Assembly (NCBI GenBank): GCA_029204225.1
Contig: CM055102.1
Coordinates: 28,140,969-28,204,968 of the forward strand
From: Diphasiastrum complanatum
Lineage: Eukaryota > Streptophyta > Lycopodiopsida > Lycopodiales > Lycopodiaceae
DNA: 64,000 bases
Reading direction: 5' to 3'
In this document: positions 1 through 13,131 of the stretch, in pieces
How positions within the stretch are numbered: the stretch's first letter is position 1
Layout: every line of letters begins with the position of its first letter
Translations under genes and position numbers: made by a program
The notes under the pieces: model-generated
The model's database searches: none
Told to the model about the DNA's origin: nothing
What the model saw: the letters and a program-made list of their open reading frames with translations, nothing else

Positions 1-1910
1 GTCACACCTTCAAAACCACATGCCTGCAAGTAGGTCGACCTTGGATGGGCAGAACTGCAAATTGTACACAAAAAGTTGCAATGCAAGTGTAAAAACCATC
101 TAGAACTACTATGTATAATTGAAAAAGACCCCACTTTATGAGCAAATTGTCGTAGATGTTCAAAAAACACATGAAAACTAAATTGCAAAAAACTTTTAAA
201 TATTAAGATGCAAGAAATTGCAATTAGTACACGGAATACACAATGCAATTGTAAAATACCTATCTAAAACTACTACAAACAATCAAACAAGACACCATTG
301 CAAAAAAACTCAAGGGTTCAATGCAACCTATTCTATGAGCGAATGGAAATAGGTGTTCAAAAACACATAGGACTAGAAATCAACAAAAAGTTTTGCAAAA
401 AAAACAAAACCACCAAAAAGACAGTGACCTTTCAATTTAATGCTTCAAACACCACCTACTCACTCACAAAGAGGGTGATCGTATTGAAACAACCTCCTCT
501 CAAATTTTGTACCCTAAATAATTCTCACATAAGAGGTAAGAAAAGGTTTAAAAATATCTTTACCATGGAGATAGACAACAGATTTTGCTTTTGATGGGAC
601 CAACAAAATGACCATCAAAACAACAAGGCAAAAGTGTTCCATCACATATTCTTAAAGTTCATGCTCTTTCATGGCAATCATTAAGCCAAAGATATTCATG
701 TTTATGAATATCACAATTCAGTGTTCACAATTATGAAAATAAATACACATTCAATTTATTGCTTCATGTTCTATACTTTGAAATAATAATAAGCCTATTT
801 ATCATTTGTCTTGTTTTTTATACAAAGAATCTCAATTCATTTTTTGTTGATAATTAATAAAAACACTTGAAAATTTGATCCAAACACTTTAGTCTTCACT
901 TTTCCCATACAAGCAGTGTCTCAGACATGCTAATTTCTTTTCTATTGGTGTTTTGTCATGATAAGTTACAGAAAAATGTATCCTAACAAACTAAAACTCA
1001 AAAGATCTTATGGTTTTCCCAATCCAATACATAGTCGATGGAGTCCTAAGGTTCAAGTTCTGCAACTTGAAGCTATAACATTAGGAAACTTTCATGTTCC
1101 CAATTTTATCCCACAAGTGCACTACCAATAATGTCAAAAATCATACTCATAAGAATTGGAAATTCTTTACAACAATTAAGACAAAAGTATGTATTGAACT
1201 CCTATTTAAACTCCAACCCCTCTAGTCTTTCAATTTAATTTGTCACCACAACTTAAATACAGTGAAGTACAATCGTTGCTGAAAAATAGGTTCAAAAATG
1301 TGCAAATTTCAAATCTTAAGGCTGCATTTTCAGCTCAAATTTGTGTGAAGCTACATACATGTGCAGAGAATTGTATGCTTGTCCTCACCTTCTGGATTCT
1401 GAATCTAGAAGAGCATTTTCTAAAATCGACAAAAAGTTTCAATAGTAACTGCATGTTCAGATAGTTGAAATTTAAGAGCTAAAGTGCAAGGGGTGGCTCA
1501 ACCTAAACTCTTAGCAAGCGAAAGGTTATGTTTTTGTTTGACTAATATATGAGGTTAAAGCATATAGTTCTGAAAGTAATGCAATTCTTCTTAGAAAACA
1601 AGCAAGCCCAAACACAAACTATCACCCGTATTTGACCTTTAAAAGCAAGCAAAGTCTTTAATATGAAACAATTTTGATGAAAGAAACAAAGTCAAATATA
1701 AGCATGAAAACAAGCATGCCATGAAGTGCAACACAGTGAACTGAACGTGAAATTTTGATAAACAAAGGGTTTTGTTTGACTGAAAACATAATATGTATAA
1801 GGCTTGAAGCATGTATTCCTGAAATAACAACAGTTGAATCTTTATGAAACAATATGAGCACGATTTGCAAAAATGAAAAAAAGTATGCAATAAATCCGCA
1901 GCATTTGTAC
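1..1910. other. AT-rich stretch, no gene seen (possible intron of the next exon's gene)
   Basis: No reading frame here has coding character; short open frames such as 298-594 and 1240-1464 have random-looking composition and no recognisable motif. Because the exon at 1911-2216 on the minus strand ends in a donor site, the intron and later exons of that gene would run leftward through this stretch or beyond the window edge. No second exon could be picked out by eye. Confidence 0.4.
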
Positions 1911-2216
1911 CTGTGCAGGTGCTGCCATGCATAGTGGATCTGTAACGATGTTCAGCAATGGAGGATTGTCATTGGAGACAGTGCTAGACTGCGCCAGCTG
2001 AGCCTGTCCCAAGGGAGTCTGCGCTGCAGCAGCCAGGCGTGCAAGAAATGGATCGTCAGGTCGAGCGATTGGGCCAGGCATGGCCATGGATACAACACGC
2101 AAGGGAGCTTTGCATAGACAAGGGATGCGACGAGGAAAATGAAGGCTTGGCAAAGCCCCACGGAGGCTACTACCGCTACTGCTCAGCCTGTGAACAAGAG
2201 ACATGGCATCCGCCAT
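1911..2216 (-). CDS. First coding exon of an unidentified, probably plastid-targeted protein
   Basis: The frame starts with MADAMSLVHRL at 2216. The first ~40 residues are rich in Ser, Arg, Leu and Ala and poor in acidic residues, as in a chloroplast transit peptide (inference). A more ordinary segment follows, with PGPIARPDDPFLARLAAAAQ near residues 48-67. The exon stops cleanly at 1911, where the minus strand reads CACAG|GTACAAATG, a good donor; 306 nt equals 102 codons, so the intron is phase 0. Beyond the donor the frame turns hydrophobic and random. The start is supported by a TATA box about 60 bp upstream and a GA-rich leader. The protein family is not recognised; the remaining exons are not visible. 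Confidence 0.55.
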
Positions 2217-2221
2217 AGCTC

Positions 2222-2286
2222 AAAACTCTCTCTCCCTCTCTCTCTCTCTCTCTCGCTCGCGTTTATGGCCAACTCCTATATATAAT
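2222..2286 (-). promoter_or_regulatory. TATA box and GA-rich leader for the 1911-2216 exon
   Basis: On the minus strand ATTATATATA lies at 2277-2286, about 60 bp upstream of the ATG at 2216. A GA dinucleotide tract (2225-2254, read as CT on the plus strand) lies between them. TATA spacing would put the transcription start near 2245 with a ~30-nt leader. GA/CT tracts just downstream of the TATA box are common in plant core promoters. Confidence 0.5.
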
Positions 2287-2289
2287 AGG

Positions 2290-5200
2290 ATGTCATTTTC
2301 TATAGTAGTGGGTGGATGGTATTCATAGCTTTGGTTGATCTTATTATTATATCATGGTCTGCCTCAAGAGCTATTTAGGTGACGTGGCTCGTTGCCATTG
2401 GTTGTGAGGAGACGCGCATTCTATATGGTAGGAAGAGTTTCCCATTAAATTCACATGCACACATATATTCCTCCTTGTGACTAACTTTTTCTGATAAAGA
2501 GTAGGAATATGAGATGTAGCATACTGAGCCAAGGAATGGGTGCAGCATGGTTTTAACATCCAATATTCTTGTGGTGCGGCCATTTCATATTCCTACTCTT
2601 CGACGGTGTCTAGATTATAGCATTAAACAAATAACCATTTTGGTTTAACTCTACTACAACCCAGGCTTTTCTTTCAAATATTTTCAACCAATGACAATGA
2701 CCATCATCCATTTAACATCCATGTATTCAAAAGAGATAACCTGGGTTTAAGAAACTAAATTACAATCACCCTGGAATTTACCTAAATTCCAAGCCTTATT
2801 CATACAAGTAGTAATTCACATGATGATAATAGTCCTTCAGAAAAATAACTTGGTGTTGGACGACATCATATGAAACCATTCAAATGTTTAGAATTCAAGA
2901 AATTTCTAAGAAGTAAGGATTTAAAAAAGTGAGAAATAGCTTCGATTTTGTAAATTGTGAGATACCCATTTGGAATTTGGATTAAAAAAACCTCAAAATT
3001 TGACAAAGTATCTCATAACATTTGACCAATCGTTTTAGATCGACATCAAATGATCATCTAAGCCTACCATTGTCAATCAAATCCTTATGGTCCTAGAATC
3101 TTTCCTTTGAAATTACTAATGTCCCATACACCAGCTCTCCCTCCAAAAAGATCTTTAACTACAACGTAGAAAATGAATAGAATGGTAAGAGTTCTTCTCA
3201 AAAGAATTGATGTTCAAGCAACAATGATCGTAATTTTTCTTATAATAAGCTATACATTTCTGAATCAACTTAGTCCTCTATCAACTTGAATATGAATTGA
3301 TGAAAATCATATGATTTGCTTCTCATTTTTAATGCAAACAAAACTTGAAGTCCCAGAGATTACAATCTTTCCATTATAAAAATTTATAATATAGGGCTTG
3401 ATTTTGTCTAAAAACACAGGAATTCAATAAAGCAAAATTTGGCCTGCATCTTACATGACAACAAACAATGCATTCAAGGTCATGATTGAAGGTTTGCAAG
3501 ACCTTTTTAGTTTGAAAGTTATGCATTGTTAGTGTCTCTTGGCAATAAACTTTTCAAAAGACTTTTGATTTTTTTGACCTACCCTAATTGCAATTATCTA
3601 AAATCCAAGTATCAAAGTTTTTTCAGAATTTATTTTGAGCTTGCAGTTGCATATGACTATGAAGTATGTTTTGGAAAATGTCACATAATGAAAGGCTTAA
3701 ATCCTAATGTGTAAATTGCTTTTACAATGAAATTTCTCTAAAAGCATTACATTGTAAATTGATAGTGATGAGAGTCTTTGTGATTTACATGGATATGAAC
3801 GTTTGATGTTTATCAATAGAATCAATGACTAGTTAGTGAAGAATTCAAAGTTTATTTGTATGCAAACTACTTTCTTTATCTTATTGTATTTGTGGAAGGA
3901 GCCAACAATTGAGTGTAATAAGGTAAGATTTAATTGATTGGAGGCCACGTTTCTCTTTCCACGTGGACCGTTTTGGCATTACAATAAGGAATAGTTTATA
4001 TTTTCCAAGCATACTAGTTTTCTACACATGTCTAAGTTGTCACTTACCATGCTTGTTGGTTCAATTGTCAAGTTTATGAAAATTACTACTCTAATGATAA
4101 TGCCAAGAATGAACTAAACTTTTATGTTTGGTTGTGATGAAATACTACTTGTGTATTTTTTTTTGTATCACTACAACACATCTTGGAAGTACCTATCTAG
4201 TGCTCGAGTAGCCATAGACCAAAGCATCAATACCAACCCGAATATGCAAAACCATGCAAAGACACCAACATTGCCAATAAGTCGATGACTTTGCCTTGAC
4301 GCTTTAAGGCACACTTATTTATAGTTGTAATGGAGCACTAGATTGGACATGTTGGACATTGCCCTCCATTCTAACCGACTTAAGGGATCACAGTAAATTT
4401 CACAGCATATTATGCTTCCTCTAATGGGTGTTCTTGATTTATAGTAGTCTAGCACGTTTGCAAGTCATGTGTATCAAGAATAGATGTGGTAAGCATCTTG
4501 CTTGAAAGTGACTTTATCATTACAATGTCAAAGCATAAATGGAGGACCTAAAATTTTCACCTTGAACTCTTAGTTCCAATGCTTGTACCTTGCATGCCTA
4601 CTTCCTCCAACTTATTATTCCTTGCCCTTGGTTTTGTTTTCAATGCCTTCTATCTTTATCGTACTTTTGTCACTATGCATGCTTATCACTTATTAAGCAA
4701 AGGAATCTTGCACCATGTCAAGTTTGCATGAAGTTACAAGTTTCCAAAAACTATTCACATCAAGAGTATGTGGACAACTAGAGTGTCATGAGAGGGTTGG
4801 TTCGTATATGAGCTACATACGTGAATTGGCTTGGCTTACTTTTTGCCTTGAAAATTTGTCCATTCTTATGACATGATCATATTATGCAGATTGGGCATCA
4901 TTCTTTTTTTATATTTAATGAATTTCACTAGGTTCCAACAACTATAAAATTTTCACTAGTAATCACTTCATGTTCATTTTATCAACCTAAAACATCAAAC
5001 ATTTGAAATGATTTCAAAGCCAACCATATTTTATGGTTTGTAGTACATTTGGTTTAACTCATCCCAGGCTGCCATATTTTGCATTTACATTGTTTGATAA
5101 TCCGTCTAAGTTGAGATGTTGATTGTTAAGTTTTGGTGTTGCAGACCATAATACTACAATCGTTTGATTGAGCATAAGATTTGACAATATCATCTACTAC

Positions 5201-6340
5201 AACTCGGTACACTATTTGGCAGGATACTCTTGAACAACCTCGATGTAATTTCTTTCATTTTTTGGTTGTTTGGTGAAGTAATGGACTAGTAGCGTGTTAT
5301 TCATGACAAAGTTACTTCAAATGCATTATTACAAGCAACAGAAAAGCCCGATAGAAAAAGCATAGCCATGTAGGAAATAGAACGCAATGTAGCATAATCA
5401 TGGAGTGTTAGATGCAAGTTTCATCATTCCAAAATCACGGTCCAAAAATACATAATAGAGGTTGACAAATGAAGTGCCCTGCTGCCGCTTGCCCCCAGGT
5501 GCATGTGAAACCAACCCAAGTTCTTTTTTACAAGAGAACAAACTATTTTAATGAAATATTCATAATGGTTATAAATATTGCTTGATTAGTGCTAGGTTGA
5601 GCTTGACGCAAAAATTTCAGTGCTATCAATATAATAGATCAAATGACATCCATATTCTAAAAACTTTTGTAATATGAGAGGCAGAATATCGAGGTTCCAC
5701 AAAAAATCCTCTGCCTAAAAATAGGTTCTTCAACAAAGACTTAAGTCACAAGAAGTACATGTTGAAATTAGAGAGTAAATTTCTCGTCTCTACAATCTTA
5801 CCAAGGTTTGAGTCTCCTCTCCCAACCCATGGTAAACTAGCAGAATAATTTTTAAGACTTCACTGTAAATCCTAGTCAATACATGTTTAACATATTAAGT
5901 TGATCCAATCATATTGTTTTATTACATTTCTATTCTAGAATCCTTAAAAATGCCAATCAAAATATTTGAGAAACTCAACCTTGATTGCTACATCATCCAA
6001 TCAACAAACCTCCATTGTACCAACAATTTCATCAAATACAAATTTTCAGTTGTAAATTGACTCTATTCTTGTGGTCCACTTGATCATTATAGGAACCCAT
6101 TAATCAGTTGCATGAATGTCTCTATAGTTTCAAACGCAAACATTGGGCTGATCACTCTCCATAGAATCGTTCCTACCAAACATCCAAAGATAGTTCCAGT
6201 AAGTTGCTTTTCATGCTGCAACTAGGGCCAAATATGCCAACGGGCTCAATCATAAATCACTACATGGCTCATTTGCATGAAGGAAACCAACAACAGACCC
6301 AATATACCTATATGTAGATAGTTTATCTTGGACAATTTTG
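2290..6340. other. Intergenic, no gene or clear element seen
   Basis: Four kilobases of AT-rich sequence with frequent stops in all frames. Small open frames (for example 3526-3714 and 4590-4781) lack motifs and codon bias. No LTR, terminal repeat or tandem array was noticed. Confidence 0.4.
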
Positions 6341-6343
6341 TGT

Positions 6344-6601
6344 TCAAACTTGTTTCAATTTCTCAAGTAGTGCTTGCTCCTGAAGTTCGAACTCTTTGGT
6401 TAACATTTTCTTTGCTTCATTGATCTTCTCACGAACCACCAACTCTATTGCATCTTCCAAGTTCACAGGTTTGTGTTTTCTTTCTTCGTCTTCTTTGATG
6501 GCTTTTTCATTAGCCAAAGCTTCGGATTCAGCTTTGATGGCAACCTCTTGCTTTGCTTTTTCCTCAGGTTTTGCTGTAGCAAAAAGTGCTAGTTTCTCTT
6601 T
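6344..6601 (-). CDS. Last exon of an unidentified Lys/Glu-rich coiled-coil protein
   Basis: The frame opens immediately after a convincing acceptor: the minus strand reads a pyrimidine-rich GCTGTTTTTCTTCCATG followed by TTGTTTAG at 6602. It runs 85 codons to TGA at 6344-6346. The peptide is strongly helical and charged: it begins KEKLALFATAKPEEKAKQEV, has LEDAIELVVREKINEAKKML in the middle and ends LLEKLKQV. Heptad-like spacing of Leu/Ile/Val suggests a coiled coil. The upstream intron (to the right) contains a 104-bp CT/GA microsatellite and a LINE fragment, so earlier exons, if they survive, would be beyond 7.5 kb. The family is not recognised. It could be a live gene end or a fragment. Confidence 0.45.
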   Translation of the reverse strand, partial: KEKLALFATAKPEEKAKQEVAIKAESEALANEKAIKEDEERKHKPVNLEDAIELVVREKINEAKKMLTKEFELQEQALLEKLKQV

Positions 6602-6719
6602 CTAAACAACATGGAAGAAAAACAGCTTTGAAATCAGTTCAAATGACACAAGGTAGAATCCAAACTTGTGATAATGTTTGCAATGCCTAATGTTATAATC
6701 ATGTTGGCAATTCAACAAC

Positions 6720-6831
<112 letters not shown>

Positions 6832-6924
6832 CTACGGCACACATCTATTATAGCTGGATGCCATGGGCCTTCCTATTCTTCTAGCATATCTTGCACAGCC
6901 ACTATCATTTGGTCTAAGATACCG

Positions 6925-7465
6925 TATGGGACAACTTCGAGTCTCTTCTCACTAGCTTACTATCGAGACGAGTAGATACACGGACACTCCCAGATTGCAG
7001 AGGATATGTCAGCTTTGCTCTCTTCAAGAGGTGGAGGATGAGTTTCATTTCATCTTTCGTTGTCTAGCATATTATGAGATAAGAGGACGATACCATTGCT
7101 TATACAGAGATACTCCTCTCACGCTGAGATCCTTCCTCATGTATCCAGACTCCAGATGTGTAGGTCTTCTGTTGAGGGAGATGTATACTCTGCGAGCTTC
7201 ACTTTTACCCACGCACTTAGATATGGATCACAGTCAGGCTCGTATTATGCAGTTCTTCCAAAAAGAAAGGATATTTCAGTTGAGGATTTTGAAGTTCCCG
7301 TTCGAAGACCGAAGACACAGAGAGTTTCACATGCATCTACTATATCCAGTACTACTAGATCTTCACGTGCTTCCCGCCAACAGCCTGCAGCATGCTCCAC
7401 TACTACCATCACTCATTATTTTCAGTCAGCTCGTAGCTAGTCTCCTCAGCAGAGTAGGTGGTTAA
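6925..7465 (+). mobile_element. 3' end of a decayed LINE (RT-associated zinc-binding region)
   Basis: The frame 6995-7465 reads RICQLCSLQEVEDEFHFIFR, then a Cys, a YYEIRGRYHCLY segment and later DSRCVGLLL. This Cys-X2-Cys ... His ... Cys pattern with E-D-E-F-H-F and I-R-x-x-Y is the zinc-binding tail found after the reverse transcriptase of many plant LINE-type elements. Just upstream another frame gives LRVSSH, a stop, then IETSRYTR, the residues that usually precede the zinc cluster, so there is at least one frameshift. No full RT lies upstream on this strand; the piece is a 5'-truncated remnant, as is typical for LINEs. Confidence 0.7.
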
Positions 7466-7664
7466 GCTCTTGCATTTTACCCTCACAAGCTGGTGGTCAA
7501 GCTTTGATACTTCCTCTTACAGATAGAGAGATAGATATGCTAGTTTCTCTTTCTTTCTTTAGTAAATAAGACCGTACGCGGACAATGCTCCTTACGATTG
7601 TACTCTCTTTTGTCTTATGTATCTTTGGGTACCAAAAGACATTAATAATAATAATTCTAATTCT

Positions 7665-7668
<4 letters not shown>

Positions 7669-7707
<39 letters not shown>
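7669..7707. repeat. (CT)n microsatellite
   Basis: Short CT run of about 39 bp after an ATT-rich stretch. Confidence 0.95.
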
Positions 7708-7709
<2 letters not shown>

Positions 7710-7710
<1 letters not shown>

Positions 7711-9220
7711 ATTTGTAGAAACTTGAGAAAGAGATGGCCTGAGCTAAGCAGCTCACACTTTTTGGCAAACTATCATGATTTGGACTAATATGTTTTGGGC
7801 CCTGTGTAATAATCTAACCATGGTTTATTCATAAAATCCCATAATTTAAACATAACAATGTACGCATGATGCCAACTTTATCTTTCTAGCCATAAATAAT
7901 GAGCACATGCATGTCCTATAAAAGCACATGCACACACATGAATGATTGGTCTGAATCACCCCTAAGCAACATGATGCCAAAACAAGGTGAGGCACACCCA
8001 TGCATGCCAAACAAGTGAGTAGACAAGTGAGATGAAAATCCACCAACCATGCACGAGCCACCAACACAAAGGCAGGCTGCCACATACATTACTTGGCACA
8101 TGACTTACTTTTAAATGAAGCATGCTGCATGAGGGAAAAAGTGTGTCTCCCTGAAGGAGAAATTAAACATGTTGCTATCTCTTTCTAACTTTAAACTAGT
8201 AATTGACTAGAAGCCTCCGTCTCCATCCTCTTGATTGTCAATGCCTCCTTGCTAGAGTGTGGCACTAAATCTGCTAAGAGGTAGCTTTACTCTTAAGGAG
8301 AAGGGAACTATGCAACAATCAAAGGAAGTGTCAGGACAGGTCAAAATAAAGTCCTCGAGAGATGTAATGCTTTGAGCAGTTGAATAAATAGTAGTGGCCA
8401 CCTCCTTCCCTCATCAAATTGCTCTGGATTGCAATGCTGGTAGATCCTTTCTTCTGGTAAAATTGGTTTTCCTTTCCTATCTTTACTAAACTTCTGAGGT
8501 GGGACTGAGAACAAGTGTGAAATCTGCTGCCATCAACCTCTCTTCAAGTTTCTTGTACCATCACGTTGCATTTTGGTCCATCCATCCTCAAGCTTCTTCC
8601 ATTGAAACTGATACTAGTGTTGAGAGAGGAATTTCAAAAGGTTATTTTCCTTTTCTCTCATTGATTTGTAGGACTGTTGTGGCAAGGGAGATAAGGCACT
8701 TGAGAAAGACGATCAAATCTCTGACGGTATTTCCGCCAATTCAGGTATCATGGTCTGTCAAGGAAATGTTACCGTCACACTTAAGCATTTGCAAAGAAGG
8801 ATTCCCTGTACTCGTTCCAAATGCAGTTTTAAAAAAAATCCCACATTTCAATGCCATACATTGCTGCAGGGACGCCCAAAGTTTAAACAAGACTTCGTTT
8901 CTACTTGACATTCCAAAGATCAAGAGCCCCAAAATTAGATCCCGGTATGAAATCATTCTTCAGACCAAAAGCCATGCAGTACTTACACCTGTTTATGCCA
9001 AGTGTTCGAGGTGGACACTTTGACTTCAAAATAGATGCAGTCTTGAATGATCTCTCAATGGCTCCCATTGAAGGTAAAAACAGACATCCCTCTGGTCACA
9101 GTTGCTTATCCCATATTCTTCGTAGAATTGGCTGAGACCTTGAAAGTCCTGCGAAATGCAGATTGAGACATAAGGACAGTCTCACCTAAATAGAGAAAAA
9201 TTGAGATTGTTTGTCTAAGA
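7710..9220. other. No supported gene; one open frame of uncertain meaning
   Basis: The frame 8499-9023 (plus, 174 codons) and the overlapping 8905-9135 are open but show no recognised motif. The reading 8905-9135 (segment VLNDLSMAPIEGKNR) is somewhat protein-like. Either may be chance or a decayed exon. Confidence 0.3.
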
Positions 9221-9224
9221 CAGT

Positions 9225-9655
9225 CTCAGGGGATCCCCATCGTCCATAAAACTCCCCCCCTACGGTCGAATGCCAAAAAGAGTTGGAGAGAGGTGGCAGC
9301 CTTGCTTGACACCAATAGTAGAACAGATTGGTTTTGAGAAGCCTTTTTTGGTTTGAACTCTTGCAAGCACTTCTTCTTACAGAACTTTGATATGTGGGAC
9401 TCCCGATTCCTCCAATCTTCCCCAAAGCTATGCTTTGGAACAATAGCAAATGCCTTACTGAAGTAAAAAAAGCAACAAAAAAGAGGGTTGTGCTATCAGT
9501 GTAAGGAGGTCAACAATAGAGTGTTTGGCATGGACGCCTGCTTGTCACTTGACCACATGCCCATAAGCCTCTTACTTCAGCCATAGTTTCGCTTCAGGGA
9601 CAGAGCCATAGAGCTTCACCATAAGAGACCTGGACTACGGTCTTGTCATTGCTAG
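9225..9655 (-). mobile_element. Decayed LINE reverse transcriptase fragment
   Basis: Reading the minus strand across frames gives, in order, a segment like KLYGSVPEAK (about 9590-9620), GVHAKHSIVDLLTL (about 9505-9545), KAFAIVPK (about 9430-9460) and STIGVKQGCHLSPTLFGI (about 9265-9325). These correspond to the non-LTR RT core: the conserved K-LYG start, the Gly-x-Arg-x-x-Ser-T-x-D block, the FDxVPR-like motif A with Asp replaced, and the G-V-K-Q-G-C-x-L-S-P-T-L-F motif B. Several frame changes and the altered motif A show the copy is dead. The YxDD block was not found. Confidence 0.7.
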
Positions 9656-9913
9656 CACCGGGGGGGGGGAGAGATCAGCTTTACGTCTTAAGCATTGGCC
9701 TAATACCTTCTGAGCGAGTTTTGTAGATAATTGTACTTAAGTAACATAGTCCACAGATTGGTTTTACAAAGAAGATTGTATGGAAAAGTTGACACTTGTG
9801 TATCTTCTTGTAACCTGTTTGAAGGCACTTATAGTTCTCGAATTTTAGATTAGTGAAGCTTCAATGCTGTATTGAAACTACTACTAGGATCAAGAGCTTC
9901 CTCCGACAAGAAT

Positions 9914-12886
9914 CTAACATAGGCTATAGAAGCTAACGACCTGTTGTTCTTCCACTTCTTCAGCAATTAAAGCCTCCCAAAGAGGTGGTACTATAGCTGT
10001 CTCCACATATACATTCTCTGATTGAGTTTTGATAGGACGTTCTTTTGTGAAGCAGAACCGATACAATGCATGGTGCTGAAACACTCTGCAAAGATATCAA
10101 CAATTTGTAAGGTCCTGTAGCAGACGTAATAAACCCACAAGTAAGATCAACAATTTTCAAAACCTTAACTATGCAACCGGAGGAACCAGATACTTAAGAT
10201 TCACATAGTGATTTGAGCTTTGACTGAGCATACGTCGAGATAAAATGCAGTGTTGTCTTTTGTAGATCTGCCGGTGTCAAAAGTGATAGACAATCTTGGT
10301 CTGCCTCACTAAAAGTAAGAGATAGCATCTTGCTCTGGAAAGCAACCTCTGTTTCTTCAAATGTGCCACCTTCTGTGGAAGTTATCAAAAAAAATTCATG
10401 TCAACATGCACTGGCTAGTGTTGCAATGTGCATGCTTTGCAGTGAGTTGACAATCAATTGTAGAATGGTAGCCAGAGGGAACAGAGCCAAACTCTTTTTT
10501 AAAATCATGGCGCACATACTAGACATGTTTGAGGTGAAGGAGCTTAATGAAGCCTACTTGACAGTATGTCCAGAATCTCAATCCCCAAAGCGTATATATT
10601 AGATATTTGCTGCAAACCAAGGCCTGCCTCCTGTCCAAACCTGGTTCTTAGGTGCACGTATCAGTATGGTCTTTGGTAGATCACTTTGCAGGCAATGAAA
10701 AACTTAGCTGCAAAGCACCTTGCACCCTTGAATGTTTCTCTTCTTGCTACATCTTTTTTCAACATATATTAGATCTGATGTTTCAGTTTTTGCAAATATG
10801 CAATAATTCTAAGTCTTGGGAATTCAAGTTGAATGAGAAAATATTAACTGTCCCAATTATTCTGTAAATTTGGAACGTTCAGTAGCATAAGAGAGCAAGG
10901 AATGGCACAACATTTTACTTCTCCTGGACTAGTGGAATACAGATATACTTGAAACAACTACCAAGAAGCTGATTGTTGAAAATAATAGCAGTTGCTAGAA
11001 GTTGCATTTCTCTTTTATCATATTTTTCTCGACAGGCTACAGGTAGTACACTGAGAAACAAGAAGAAATTAGTGAACAAGACATGGCTGAGTGGACGCAA
11101 AGATATACTCACAAAAGGATTCCAATGCAATAATCTAGCACAAAGGCATTCTGTTGCTTGATTGTGTAGTCATCCAATCCAAGGACTCCAGACAAAAACC
11201 TACAAAGAACTAATCATCAGAAAAAAAACAGAGACACGAATCATACTCGTGCAAATTTGAAAAAAGCAAGAGTAGCAAGAATTATGACTTGTCAAAACTT
11301 AAACAAGGGCATCCAACATTGCAACACCGAAAATTTTTCCAAGGGGTCGGCACTAGTCTGCTTGGAATAGTTTAATATTTTATCCACTGCTCACCTAGAG
11401 GCAAACAGGTATAAGTGATTTTTTGAACCTTCCTAAACTCAGAATTACTAGGTGAAATTTCCAAGTCCTACGCATTTGCCTCTGACTTTGTGTGTGTTTT
11501 GACAGAGAGCCTTCAAAAAGGTGAAGACCAACCTTTCAGCATCTGCCATACTTGAGGTCAAGCTTAGGAATTCTTGGAGCTCTTTAACTGATAAATCTTT
11601 GTAGCACAACATCTCAGTAAGCTTTGGCTTCTGGTCACCCTCTCTGGTCATCGAAGCAAAACCTTCCAGCTCTGTGATATAGCCCCTCCAGAATCAAATT
11701 TTTTGTAGCAGTAGGTTCACTTTCACTGAAATATAGCAGGAACACACCGGGTAGTGGAACGGCCATCTGTAACCCAAGCAGGGCAGCGTGGATGGAGAAT
11801 TAAAGAGACAGGCCACCACTCAGACATTTAAGCCTCTTCTGAGTACTGACCAATTCAAGGAGGAAGTGTGATAGATGCAATCTGTTGCTTGCCGAAATGC
11901 CAAAGCTGACTGCTTCGTTGGGCCCCCACACTCTTCGTGTCTAACACATTTCTGTCGAAATGAGAAAAAATATTATACAAACACAATGTACTCACATAGC
12001 GTGTGTAAATTTTGTCTAGTAGATTGGTCTTCAACTGGAGTACTGCTAATCCATTCTTAAAGGAGCACTCCCTATGTCTTACTCTTTCTACAATCAGCTT
12101 GTCATTGCATGTTTTGATATTCTTTAACAATGACTGGCAAGCATGTCGTCGACATATGTGAAGAAGAATGTTTTCTATGATGAGGACCCAGAAGTAAATA
12201 TACATCTTTGTCAAGAATATGATAATATCTGAAAGGTAAAAAGAAAAGTCATGCTATCTTCCAGATTTCTTTTTACGGTCTAAAATTCATCAGCCAACAA
12301 GATATAACTGTGAACAGATATACCCATGAGCATGTTCACCTACACATGCTATGCATGCACACAAACCAAAGATGCAGCCGCAAATCGCCGGCCGCAATTC
12401 GGACAGCAATCCAAATTGCTACCCTCCGATTTGCTAGGGTCACAATTCGCTGGTGGTTTTTTTTTTTCGAAATCTATTTATTTATTTATTTAACCTTATG
12501 CCAAAAGACTCCTTCGTGTAGCAAGGATATGATGGGAATAATCTCGCCCTCAATCAAACATCGTCTAATCACATCAAAGAGGTACTCTAAGGCAGGAGGA
12601 GAGACTTTAGCCATAGATTTGAATAAAGCCTGATGGAATAAAGAAAGGCAGCACCATTAGGAACAACCACATGAGACTTTTGATTGGCCACCATCCTGAA
12701 TGCTATGCATCTCTAGGGTTGTTTATTGTTGAAGTCCCAAACTGTTGTGAGGTATTATATAAAACAAAACCTGAAAACTTGTTAAGTAGACTTGCTTTGA
12801 TCTACTTCACTTTTCATTCAAGAGAAGTCTTACAGGCACAGTCTATAACAGCTGACAAGAATGCCTCAAATGATTCAGGCAGCTGA
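9914..12886 (-). pseudogene. Chain of exons of an unidentified helical (HEAT/ARM-like) protein, probably degraded
   Basis: Several minus-strand blocks have protein character and lie between plausible splice sites: 12834-12886 (LPESFEAFLSAVIDCA, donor GTAAGA); 12495-12629 (45 codons, beginning ALFKSMAKVSPPALEYLFDV); 11996-12174 (SLLKNIKTCNDKLIVERVR, donor GTGAGT); 11472-11766 (FLLYFSESEPTATKNLIL, then KELQEFLSLTSSMADAERL); 10962-11036 (REKYDKREMQLLATAIIFNN); 10406-10553 (MILKKSLALFPLATILQLIV); about 10194-10372 (EVAFQSKMLSLTFSEADQDC); and 9914-10085 (KTQSENVYVETAIVPPLWEA). Long amphipathic helices suggest a large alpha-solenoid protein; no family is claimed. Block 3 joins block 4 in phase, but block 4 needs a 2-nt shift in an AGAGAG tract near 11640, and other junctions are out of phase. 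That indicates missed exons, assembly errors or a pseudogene. Confidence 0.45.
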
Positions 12887-13131
12887 CTGCAACGGGTTCA
12901 CTTTACAGTTTAGAGTCTAAGCATTGAATGAATATCAAGTGATTGCGGAAACTCCAGCAAGATGCCATCAGCACTACATAACATTCACACTTCATCAGCT
13001 CCTTCCAAAATCAAATACTAAGAAAAAGTTCTCTTTTATGATGCTTACTCAAAAGCCCATAGATTGAGCAAGGCCAGCGCGGGCCCGTGGCCTCATTTTT
13101 TTTTTAAACTAAAAAAAAACAAATCTGGCCA

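Noticed and set aside
298-594. 98-codon ORF at the left edge
   Set aside because: Lys/Asn/Phe-rich composition expected from AT-rich noncoding DNA, no motif or splice support.
8499-9023. 174-codon ORF
   Set aside because: Open but without motifs or codon character; adjacent to a dead LINE. Kept only as a note on the gene-poor stretch.
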